A stretch of 64,000 bases of DNA from Populus alba (lineage: Eukaryota > Streptophyta > Magnoliopsida > Malpighiales > Salicaceae), in the NCBI RefSeq assembly GCF_005239225.2, contig NC_133293.1:20180333-20244332 (forward strand). Direction: 5' to 3'. Each line of letters opens with the position of its first letter. Position 1 is the first letter of the stretch. Below are positions 37,596 to 60,760 of the stretch, piece by piece. The notes below the pieces were generated by a model that saw only the letters and a program-made list of their open reading frames with translations, made no database searches and was not told where the DNA came from. The translations under genes and the position numbers were made by a program.

Positions 37596-37800
37596 GGTTT
37601 AATAAAGGTGGCTCTCTATGCTCTGCTTTTCTTCTCGAAAGAGAGAAGGATTTGGGTAAACTTTCAGGATGAGAAATATGTCCTTTTCTTGTTGTCTTCG
37701 TAGGTTTGTCTGAATTCGTTGATTTTTTCTTCATTATGGCTTTATATCCTATATATATATCAGCCAGTGACTTGGCCCTGGCTTTCACTTGTTCTGCTTT
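37596..37800. repeat. Conserved 200-bp segment upstream of PAL, unit A
   Basis: It starts taaaggtggctctctatgct and ends gccctggctttcacttgt, and is repeated at 43145-43341 (unit B) and 50379-50580 (unit C). Read on the minus strand in unit A it is an open, Lys/Ser-rich frame from a Met at 37809; the other copies break that frame. It may be a relic of a coding exon. Confidence 0.75.
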
Positions 37801-37891
37801 TCTTCTCAAAAATCATTGATTAAATAAGAAGAATTAGAGCCATGACGTAAGTGCTGATGTGCCACTTCTCAACAACCTTTTATCTTTCTGA

Positions 37892-40718
<2,827 letters not shown>

Positions 40719-40804
40719 GCTATAGATGTCATGTAATCATCTTTTTTTTTTTCCTTACTAAGCTTATTAGCCATGTCAATTTGTACGTAACAAGCACACT
40801 ATAT

Positions 40805-41540
40805 GCCTATTGTTGTTCCACATTTTTAGGCCTTACATGTTGTAGATGGTGTGTATCTTTTTTGAACCAAATAAAGGAGTTTAGTTCATGATTGTTAAGG
40901 AATTGATAAAAGCAAAAAAGAAAGAAATGTTTTTTGAACCCTGTCTGAGTTGTTTTTTTGCCCTTTTTACCCTCTTCCCTTGCTGCCAAAATCATCAGGT
41001 TTCTTAGACTGATTAGAAGTCTTTATAATGCTAAATTCATTTCTTTTTATTTTATTTTATTTTATTTTATCTGGTCTTTAAGGTTGGATAAATCTCTTAG
41101 AATTTGCACTAAAAAAACTGATTCTACTACTGTCGTAATTTTTTGTTCCAACTTAGGCTCTGATTCTAACTTAATTTCATACGATATCTGACCATCCTAG
41201 CTATATTCTATCACTCATGACATGTTGAAGAATTGATCTACACCTTTATTGGTTCCTAGGGCTCATTGCTATTATGGCAAACTCTTAGTTAGATTTGGAT
41301 GCTTGACATTGTTATCCTTTTGAATCAAATCAATAAACCTTTTTTGACAATTTTTCTCTGTTTTTGTCAATTTTCCATCAAACATAAGCTATATTCCTGT
41401 ACTTGGTTCAAAAGGAGTACATACTATCTTCAACACAGTCAATTTTCCATCAAACATGAGCTATATTCTTGTACTTGGTTCAAAAAAAATACATACTATC
41501 TTCAGCATGTGGAGTCCAAAAATTAAAAACAACAGCCACG
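40805..41540. mobile_element. Inverted-repeat element in the PAL-A 3' flank
   Basis: The left arm, about 40805-40895 (tgttgttccacatttttagg, then tttttgaaccaaataaagga), is matched in reverse complement by 41438-41540 (cttggttcaaaaaaaatac, then aaaaattaaaaacaacagcc). The arms are about 100 bp and imperfect. The right arm is partly duplicated (72-bp period, next entry). The element carries the AATAAA at 40870 that could end the PAL-A transcript. It has no coding capacity; it resembles a foldback or MITE-type element. Confidence 0.5.
41366..41509. repeat. Direct tandem duplication, 72-bp period
   Basis: gtcaattttccatcaaacat occurs at 41366 and 41438, each followed by agctatatt, tacttggttcaaaa and acatactatcttca. 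Confidence 0.9.
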
Positions 41541-41874
41541 CTAGGGGAATATTTTTGCTTCTAACAACTCCGTTGCAACCTTTCATTTTTAACAAACCAC
41601 TCTACATATGAAACATCCCCATAGTTGAATTAATTAGCATGATATTGTTCATTCGTTTGCTATACCGAGTAAATTATCTTTCTATTTTTGTTGAAAGCCG
41701 CCGGTAAAATATTTATCACCGTCTTTTTCCTTTCTTTCTCGTGTCTTTATTGACGAAGAAACGAGGAGCAGTTGATGGGGGCAACACCTACCTCTTCGCA
41801 AAAGCATGCTGGAAAAAAGAACGAACATGATTCCAGTACAAACATAATTAAAGCACCAGAACTAAAACTTTCTG

Positions 41875-42200
41875 ATGGAAGAAATTCATCTACTTTGATC
41901 TAGCGAGGTGCAGACCACTCAACTCGGAGGACGAGATTATCATAGCCATATCTATGAGATTGTCGATGGCTCTCTCCGAGCATCTTCCTCGTTAACAAGA
42001 TGAACACAACCAAAACCTTTGTTCAAACCAGTGACAGCGAACACTCGAGTTGTTGGTCCAAATGGTCAATAGAGATCATTCAAGTCACTCTCTCGAGTGT
42101 CCTCTAAGAGGCGCATGGCTGTCCACCTGTCTTGCCACAAGTCCTCCACAATATGAGAGTTGCATCTCTGTTTCCAAGCTGTGCTGGAGAGTCCCCTGCT
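41875..42200 (-). pseudogene. eIF3g fragment, unit B
   Basis: Same content as unit A: zinc-knuckle remnant near 42130-42200, RRM remnant at about 41960-42110, and C-terminal VEWSAPR remnant near 41900. Substitutions and small indels break the frame. The next 160 bases on the plus strand share the cagtcacgtttatct stretch with unit C. Confidence 0.75.
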
Positions 42201-42209
42201 TTCTTGGTT

Positions 42210-44312
42210 TCGCCGTATTAAGTAAGATTAGGGTTTTTAATTTCAAATTAAGGGGTTGTGGCTTGATTTTAATTTCAACGGCACCACCGCATACTTTTCA
42301 TCCAGCCACACCAACAACCTTCACTTTCGATCTTTTCTCTCCCCACTACGAGCAGCAGCCCAGTCACGTTTATCTCAATCATTATTCTATTCTGAATTTT
42401 GAGAAAAAATCGGAGGAGAAAAATATTTTGGCTGTAAACCAAAAAGAGAAGACAAACTTAATTTTTAATATACTATTATTAATAATTAAAAAATATTAAT
42501 TTAAAATAAAGAAAAAATTAAAAATATTTTAAAATATAAAAACCAAATGGAGACTAAATAATATACAGGAGATGACACTGTAATTACTGGCATTAGGATT
42601 GAGACAACACACCATACATGGCATAAATAATCAGCTAGCGTCATAGAATCAACATTAAAGTCAAATTAATTAGTGAACGATTTATGTTGTTTGAGATAAA
42701 TAAACTTCGATCAGTACGTAGAGATATTTAGGAAAATTATAGTGGATGAGGAGGAGGTGGGGCCGGGCAAAGTAGACTTCAATGGCAGCACCCTACCAAC
42801 CACAATAAAATTATAAAAATAAAAAGGGGGTGGTAAGCAGGCTTTTCCACTTCAACCAAGCAAGTTTGGTGAGAACCAGAGGAATTTGCAAGTACAAGAA
42901 ATGTAAGAACCCAACCTATCAAAACCCTAAAAGTAAACGTTAACCAATAATTATTTGACTAGATCATCTCTTGTCTGATTTTCTTACACCCAGTCCAAGA
43001 TAGTTTTCAGGTCAACCGGCTAGCTTGAATAGATTTAAATAACACTATAGTTCAAATGTTACATGAAGGATAAGAAATAGATTTTTCATAAATTTTTTAA
43101 TTGTGATGTGGATGAAGAATTCAAACTATCGGGCAAGCAGGGTTTTTAATAAAGGTGGTTCTCTATGCTCTGCTCTTCTTCTCGAAAGAGAGAAGGATAT
43201 GGGCAAACTTTCAGGATGAGAAATATATCCTTTTCTTTGTTGTCTTCGTCGGCGTTTTTTGTTTTTGGATTCGTTGATTTGTTCTTCATTATGGCTCTAT
43301 CCTATATATCAGCGAGTGACTTGGTCCCGGCTTTCACTTGTAAAAAGAAACCCTAACTATCCTTAATTATATCTGACATAAATTCTCCAAATCGGTTGAA
43401 CCGAAACTCCAAATAATATTTTAATAGCAATTTTCTTCTCTAAATTTAGCCTTGAAGCACACTGTTCAGGCCGTTTTAACACCCAATTAAGTAAATCTCG
43501 AAGCACATGAATATTACAATTAATTAATAAATTTTACTTGAGTTTTCTTCTATAATATTTTTGCCTTGCATTGTTCCAGCCGACATGATTCTTGGATTTA
43601 CCATGCACTCGAAATGAAAATTCACAACTTGATGTAATTAATATAAAAAAAGAAATACCTAACACCAAGGCCGAGTTAGAAACAATGCCCAAGTCCAATA
43701 GCTTGCATCAACTTGAAAGCTAGGATGACGGGAAATTTTATAAGAAATAAAAGAGAAACTGTAGAAATTCAAAATAATCCGTTAATATCTCATGATATAT
43801 AATCACCACTATTTATTTTTTAAAAGGAAAATGACTAACAAAATCAATCGAGTTACATAGCATTTCCGCGTGTGGATAAATAGAGAAAAAATGGATTTTT
43901 TACTATTTTCAAGTAAATATATGCATGGATGTTTTCATGATATCCAGACACCATCGATCGTTATAATTCCCTCTGCCATTTATGGAAGGAAAACATACGT
44001 AGATATGGTGATTTAAATTTCATGGCAGAGAAATCATTGATTAAATAATAAGAATAAGAGCCATGACGTAAGTGTTGATGTGCCACTTCTCAACCAACCC
44101 CATTTCTCCCCGACCTTCCATCTTTTTGACAAGAACAGGAAATCCTCCCAATTATGCGACCCCACTTAAGTGCATGCTACTTACCACAGCATCCCAAGTG
44201 TCACAATCCCACCCATTGAATCCCACGATGATCCAACGGCCACGTACACTTTTCAACTAACACATCGGCCAACCCACCCCACCCTCTGCCTGCCTGCCCC
44301 TCCTTCCTTCTC
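42210..44312. other. Intergenic part of PAL unit B
   Basis: Contains the 200-bp conserved segment (43145-43341) and the upstream promoter of PAL-B. The DNA in between has no recognisable gene. Part of it (about 43625-44160) is deleted in unit C. Confidence 0.55.
43145..43341. repeat. Conserved 200-bp segment upstream of PAL, unit B
   Basis: Copy of 37596-37800 with substitutions and a changed middle (gtcggcgttttttgttttt). The minus-strand frame is broken. Confidence 0.75.
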
Positions 44313-44320
44313 TATTTAAA
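44182..44320 (+). promoter_or_regulatory. Proximal promoter of PAL-B
   Basis: Upstream of the TATA box (tatttaaa, 44313-44320) lie caacgg and cacgta (44234-44245; MYB core and ACGT type) and ccaacccacccc (44269-44280; CAACC/AC-type, the class bound by lignin MYBs). PAL-C keeps this block (51000-51114) with small changes; PAL-A lacks about 118 bp of it. Confidence 0.6.
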
Positions 44321-44574
44321 GCACCTAAATTTTGATGAACAAACTCAGGATTTTTGGGTAACCTGAAAATTCCTACATACATTCAGAGCCTCGCAACTTC
44401 AATTTTTTTTTTTACTATACAACCCTCATATAATTTTTTACGCCAGAATATTCTTTGTGATCACACATCCGTTCTTCTCTCTCATTTTTTCTTTGATCAT
44501 ACCAATCCATCCATCACTTTTTTTTTCGTCTCTCCCCCATTTTGGCATAGAGGATCATCGCTTTACAGGAACAA

Positions 44575-47606
<3,032 letters not shown>

Positions 47607-49200
47607 GCTATGGATGTCCTGTAATCATTTTTTTTTTCTTTTTTCTTACTAAGCTTACTTGTCAAGTCAATTTGTACGTAACATGCAAACTGTATGTCTA
47701 TGTTTTCTATTTACTTTCAAATCATTAAAGAATCTTTCTTTGTACAACAGCAAAGGCGTCATCCTAAATAAAAAAAGATATGTTTTTTTTTTTCTGTCTA
47801 ATTTCTATACAGTACCACTCGAATGCCTAGCAATACTGATTTCAAATGATTTAGGCCAAAATCTTAAGCTCTTTAGTTGCATTTAAATCTAATAAACTTG
47901 CAAGCAAGACCACCTTTTTTGTTTTACAAAGATATAATCGTTAGGGATTTTTATTTTTTAGAATAGTTAATGTTCTTGTTCATAAAGGGTTGTCATGTCA
48001 TGTTCATGATTTCTTGACAATGCATGTTAATAGGGAGGCAAAAACCCACTTGGAACTGCGATCATATTCATGATCCCACACTTACCAAATTTTACTCTTT
48101 TTTTCTTGGTAACCACTGGAAAAAAAAAAAAAAAAAAAAACCTGACTTACCTGAAAAGGTGGAGAAATATTGATCAGGTACAAATTCAATAATTGAATTT
48201 GAAATTTAAGGATACAATGGATCTGCTGTCAAACTAGACTTTGCTATGTATTTTATTTGTACAAGTATGGCAAAATAATTATTATAAATATATATAATCA
48301 TTTAAAAAAATCACAGGATATTTTTTTCTATAATTATAATATGCAAAAAAAAGCCAGAGAAACGTTTTTTTTTTCCAGTTAACATAGATCGAGAAGCTAG
48401 GCTAAAAAAAGAGTGATTAATCCAATGACATTGGAGAGTCTGACGTATTCTAATTTAAATCCATATAAGCCCAGCCCATCCAAAATAATCCAGGGCTAGC
48501 TTATACTAGTGACTAAGGGAGGGGCATCTCACACGAGGCCACGTAGCGCCACCTCAACTGTTGATGGCCACCTGAAACTTTTAGAGTTTAATTAATATGA
48601 GGACACTGAAAATTCGAAGTTCACTAGGTTTCAAAACAATGAAACTATAGTTAATTCAAATTCTATACAAGTATGTGTTTTAAATGTATATTGCTGAAGA
48701 ATTTCGATCCAATTTCATAGATCTATTGGATAATTTATTATTTTATATAGTTAATTTTTATTTTGAGCTGTTTTGAATATTAAAATGACTACATAAAATT
48801 AGATGAGAATATAATGGGTGAATTTCAATATTTTGTTTTGGAAAAAGATATATATTTATCAAAATAATATTATTTTAGCTTTTAAAATTAATGATGTCAT
48901 GTTTAAATTTTAATATATTCAGTTAATGAATAATATTATTTTATTGATGCCTGTCAACTAAAAAGTATCGTTTTTTATCCTAACAAAGTTATACTGAGTC
49001 AGTTATCTTTCTATTTTTGTTGAGACATGGCGTAAACCCGTCTGGTAAAATATTTATCACCACCTTTTTCCTTTCTTTCACTTGTCTTTATTGACGAAGA
49101 AACGAGGAGCGGTTGATGAGGGCAACACCTATCTCTTCGCAAAAGCTAGCATGCTGCCAGAAAAAAACGAACATAATTAAAGCACTAGAACTAAAACTTT
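47607..49200. other. 3' flank of PAL-B and spacer
   Basis: 47607-48600 aligns with the 3' flank of PAL-C (54022-54860 and 55600-55690), including a poly-A run (48120-48140) and cctgaaaaggtggagaaata. Beyond this is AT-rich DNA with a fragment like ADK intron 3 at 48884-48977. No gene. Confidence 0.6.
48884..48977. repeat. Fragment matching ADK intron 3
   Basis: atgatgtcatgtttaaattt, then cagttaatgaataatattat and gatgcctgt, match 57703-57798 inside the adenosine kinase gene with only a few differences over about 94 bases. Confidence 0.75.
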
Positions 49201-49204
49201 CTGA

Positions 49205-49500
49205 TGGAGGAATTTCAACTACTTTGATCCAGCGAGGTGCAGACCACTCAACTTTGAGGACGAGATTATCATAGCCATATCCATGAGATTGTCGATGGCT
49301 CTCTCCGAGCATCTTCCTCGTTAACTAGATGAACACAGCCAAAACCTTTGTTCAAACCAGTGACAGCGAACACACGAGTTGTTCGTCCAAATGCTCGGTA
49401 GAGATCATTCAAGTCACTTTCTCGAGTGTCCTCTAAGAGGCACATGGTTGTTGTCTTGCTACAAGTCCTACACAGTATGAGAGTTGCGCTTTTCTCATTG
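49205..49500 (-). pseudogene. eIF3g fragment, unit C
   Basis: The minus strand reads LCRTCSKT, LEDTRESDLNDLYRAFG, GLNKGFGCVHLVNEEDA, then in another frame HGYGYDNLVLKVEWSAPR. This is the clearest of the three copies. The order and tail match the zinc knuckle and RRM end of eIF3g, with the same internal deletion as in the other units. The truncated structure shows the fragment was dead before or at the first block duplication. Confidence 0.85.
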
Positions 49501-50060
49501 TCTTCACCTACCCTCGCCACTACGAGCAGCAGCCCAGTCACGTTTATCTTAATCATTATTCTATTCTGAATCTGGAGAAAAACTCAGAGGAGAATAACAC
49601 CCGGTCTAACCACAACAACTCCTGGTTTTCTCATTGTCCAAGAGTGCAACAAGTTAAGTAAAGCAGTAAGCTTGATCTCTATGATTTTCTCATTGTCTTC
49701 ACCTACCCTCCCTGGATGAGAACCACGACTGTGTTTGGTGGTGAACATGACCCGGTGGTCTAATTAACCACAACAACTCCTGGCTACTATTTTCTTCTTT
49801 TTTTAACATTTTCTTAAAGAATATGTGCACCGTGGTGTTCTCCACTGACGTATCTTTTTTAACTGATGCAGGCTGCTGGATATCTACCAGGAACCTCACG
49901 ATACTGGGAGTAGAAGATAAAAATAATAGAGATATGATATACATAATTTCATATATTTCTTGTTTTAAAAATATAGAAATTTATCTTAAAAACTGTTACC
50001 ATAGAGACATGTTTATTTTATTTGTGTAAATAAAAATGTTTCTTTCTATCTTTTTTATTA

Positions 50061-50097
50061 CGATTGCTCATAATAAAGACTTTATTATGAGCAATCG
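50061..50097. repeat. Perfect 18-bp stem palindrome, unit C
   Basis: cgattgctcataataaag (50061-50078) and ctttattatgagcaatcg (50080-50097) are exact complements around a single A. It is the counterpart of the unit A hairpin. Confidence 0.9.
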
Positions 50098-50378
50098 TCC
50101 ATTAACACCATAAAAAGAAAAGGCATTCGGTTTTTTTCAAGAGGTTAATGATCATAACACGTGTAATGCTGAATTGATCATGGGAAACATGTAAAGTACT
50201 GTTTCCTTCTCATGCAAACAGCTAACCTTAAACTAGTTGCTTTGAAGACAAAAAAATGGGGTTTGGATCATAAATTAACTTGACAGGTAACTTAAAATTT
50301 AAATGATTCATTCTCATTCTCGCCTAGTTTTTTACAACTCTACTGAGAGCAGGTTCAAACTATCGGGCAAGCAGGGTT

Positions 50379-50580
50379 TTTAGTAAAGGTGGCTCTCTAT
50401 GCTCTGCTTTTCTTCTCGAAAGAGAGAAGGATATGGGCAAACTTTCAGGATGAGAAATATATCCTTTTCTTTGTTGTCTTCGTAGGTTTTGTCTGGATTC
50501 GTTGATTTTTTCTTCATTATGGCTTTATATATATATATATATATATACAGCCAGTGACTGGGCCCTGGCTTTCACTTGTT
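50379..50580. repeat. Conserved 200-bp segment upstream of PAL, unit C
   Basis: Third copy of the 37596-37800 segment, with an expanded AT run (about 50527-50547). Confidence 0.75.
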
Positions 50581-50999
50581 CAAACCCGACGTTCGATATA
50601 AATTGTCAAAGATTTTAGATTTTTTTATTATTTAATGTTTGAATATAGAACAATATTATACTATTTTTTTTATTTTAAATAGATGGATTTTCTAATAACA
50701 AATTATATTTTGAGTTTTGCCCTATCAAGTAATCTCAGCTCGGTCCCCATAAATATTATTTAATTTAATAACGTTTTCTTCTTCTAAATTTAGCCATCAA
50801 GCCCACTGTTGAGGCCGTTTTAACACCCAATTAAGTAGATCTCAGTAGGACTAGCCAAAAGAAGCACGTGATTACAACTAATAAATTTTACTTGAGTTTT
50901 CTTCTATAATATTTTTGCCTGGCATTGATCCAGCCGCCATGGTTCTTGGATTTACCATGCACTCACGATGAAAATTCACCACTTAAGTGCATGCTACTT

Positions 51000-51114
51000 A
51001 CCACAACATCCCAAGTGTCACAATCCCGCCCATTGAATCCCATGATGATCCAACGGCCACGTACACTTTTCAACCAGCACATCGGCCAACCCACCCCATC
51101 CTTCTCTATTTAAA
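51000..51114 (+). promoter_or_regulatory. Proximal promoter of PAL-C
   Basis: Keeps caacgg, cacgta and ccaacccacccc upstream of a TATA box (51107-51114), slightly shorter than in PAL-B. The promoter therefore looks usable although the coding region is broken. Confidence 0.55.
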
Positions 51115-51198
51115 GCACCTAAATTTTCGTGAACAAACTCAGGAGTAGCCTGAAAATTCCTAAATACATTTAGAGCTTCGCAACTTAACAGGAAAAAA

Positions 51199-54021
<2,823 letters not shown>

Positions 54022-54860
54022 GTTATGGATGTCTTGTAATCATCTTTCTTTTTTCTTACTAAACTTAATTGGTATGTCAATTTGCAAGTAGCAAGCAAAC
54101 TGTATGCCTATGTTGTCTATTTACTTTCAAATCACTGAAGAATCTTTCTTTGTACAACAATAAATGCACCATCCTAAATAAAAAAAAAAGAGGTTTTTTT
54201 TGCTGTCAAATTTCTCTACACTACCACTCCTTAAATGCCTACCAGTACAGATTTCAAATGATTTAGGCCAAAATCTTAAGCTCTTTAGTTGCATTTAAAT
54301 CTAATAAACTTGCAAGCAATACCACCTTTTTGGTTTAACAAAGATATAATCCTTAGGGATTTTTTTTTTTTTAGAATAGTTAATGTTCTTGTTCATCAAG
54401 GGTTGTCATGTCATGTTCATGATTTGTTAGCAATGCATATTAACAGTGAGGCCATAATAAAAACTCATTTGAAACTGCACATCAAAGTCATGATCCTACA
54501 CTTACCAAATTTTACTCTCATTTTCGTGGTAACCGCTGTTAAAAAAAAAAAAAAAAAAAAACCTTATTTACCTGAAAGAGTGGAGAAATACCGATCAGGT
54601 ATAAATAAATATAATTTTTTAAAAAAAATCAAAAAATTTTTTTTTTCTATAATTAAAATATGCAAAAAAAAAACAATAAATAATTTTTTTTTCAGTTAAC
54701 ATGAATCGAAAAGCTAGGCTAAAAAAATAGTGATTAATCCAATGACATAGGGGAATCTGACATAGCCCAACGTAAACCCATACATGCCCAGCCCATCCAA
54801 AAAAATATTCAGGGTGAGCTTATACAAGAGTGATTGAGGGAGGGGCATCTTACATGACGG

Positions 54861-55595
54861 CAACGTTTGTTTAAGAGGTTATGTCTGTGTTTTGTTAAAA
54901 TACAGATGTAACCTGTTTGATAATTAAAAAACACTTGTTTTATGGTCTAATTGTTTGAAATGCAAGAAAAAGTGAAGCAGCTCTTGCACGGCAAAATGCT
55001 GAACCATGTTGTACTCTTCAGTAAATAGTGCAGCATGTCTCTACTGCTCACGTGAATAATTTTTTTAAAAAAATACTAGTGTAATTAATTGATTTCACTC
55101 GCATTGTTCACATGAACGTGAATAACAATTTATTTTTTATTTTTTTAAGATATTAGTTTAAGGTGAATTAAATTTACTCGTACTGTAATCTCAATTTTAT
55201 TCCTGATAATATTTTATCTAATTTTGTAGTTCTTGTCGGATAAATTTTGTACGTAATGGAATTGTAGATATTTTAATGGAACAATAAAAAAAAATTTATA
55301 TAAAATATGATTTTTTTCATGATGTAATAACAATAGTTAAATCCAAAATATTTAAATTAAAAACCATCAATATTAATATATATATATATATTTTTTAAAT
55401 TATTTTATAACCTCAATTTCAAAAGTATTATTAACCAAACACATTAAACTATTTTTTCTATAATCTCAATTTGAACCATAGTTTTAATCAAACATCTATT
55501 TTTTCAAACTAACTTCAATTAAAAGTACTTTTTATGAAACAATTTTTTTAAAATCATAACTACAATAACTACTTCAATACCAAATACATTCAAAG
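54861..55595. mobile_element. Non-autonomous insertion in PAL-C 3' flank, possibly hAT-like
   Basis: The PAL-B flank is continuous at the equivalent point (ggccacgtagcgccacct, about 48538), while here about 735 bp are inserted between tgacggcaacg and gccatgtgcgccacct. The flanks gcaacgtt and gccatgtg could be a mutated 8-bp target duplication. The insert is AT-rich and non-coding, with loosely complementary ends. Confidence 0.5.
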
Positions 55596-56595
55596 CCATG
55601 TGCGCCACCTTAGCCGTTGATGGCCACCTGAAACTTTCAAAGTTTAATTAATACGAGGATGATATTGAAAATTTGAAGTTGATATTAGTATATAAAGATA
55701 TAAAAATATTAAAAATATATTAATTAAATAAAAACTAAAACAAATTTAATGTTTTTTAAAAATATTTTTAAAATATAAAACCAAATAAACGGGACACTTT
55801 CTAATAATTTCAAAACTTAATTCTGGAGACTCCATGGTACGAAGATCTCATGTTTTTTTCCACTGTAGGTTAAAGGTTTTTCTTCTTCTTCTTCTTTTTA
55901 TTTCTGTAGATAAATAATTAAATGAAAATTAGTAAATAAATATTTAAACAAAGATTTTTCTTAAACTACTTTACTACCAAACAAATAAAACGTGAGATTG
56001 AGATCAAACAAAAACAATTATATTTTAATTAAACTAATCAATTAACCCAACCAATAGCTTTGAAAACCCGTCAGTGGCGGAGGTTGGTGACTCCACCGAC
56101 ACCTCACCAACAATTAGGTTATATGGTTCATCTTGTCCCTCTGTTTGTTATTAATCTATCTTCTAGCCACTCATTACTTTTTTCTCTCAATACCATCCTT
56201 TTATTCTATATTCGGCATTTAATACGAGAAAGGTCCTTTTCCCACTCTCAAAGGTTGATTCAAAAGGTAAGAAAAATTCTCATTTTGGCTGATTTATTGA
56301 CTTGATTTTGAGTTTTATCACCGAACATTTGAGATTCCTATGGATGAATGTATAATCAATTTATATATACTTTCATTTCATTTACTAAAGAAATTATTTC
56401 CCTTGAATTATCATAAAATACTCCCAATGATTAACGATGATGCTAGATTATATTTACTTGAAAGTGAGATAAAATTCAATGTTTTATCTTATTTTAGAAT
56501 AAGGATCAAAATAAATTTAAATTAATAAAAAGAGGACTAAATACATTATTAACTCAACAACAACACATTTAAACATGATATTTAGAAGTGAAGTA

Positions 56596-56760
56596 AATGT
56601 AGATTTTTAAAGTTATTTTTATTTAAAAGTATATTAAAATAATATTTTTTATTTTTTAAAAAGATTATTGTTTTTGATATTACACATTATTTTATAATTT
56701 AAAAATAAATTAAAAAACATTTTTTGTTTTTAAATTAATCTCAATTCCAAACGGGTGCCT
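56596..56760. mobile_element. MITE-like AT-rich repeat, copy 4
   Basis: Shares tttaaaagtatattaaaata, tttgatatta and the end ttaatctcaattccaaac with the other copies. It lies just upstream of the ADK leader. Confidence 0.35.
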
Positions 56761-56824
56761 ACTATAATACCTAGCATTGCTTCCCCATTTTTCCCTGCGA
56801 CCCCGCTTCCTTCTACACACATAA

Positions 56825-60760
<3,936 letters not shown>

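Noticed and set aside
44354..44574. Upstream frame overlapping the PAL-B start
   Set aside because: It begins at a TTG rather than ATG and its composition is that of a T-rich leader; not considered an upstream coding frame.
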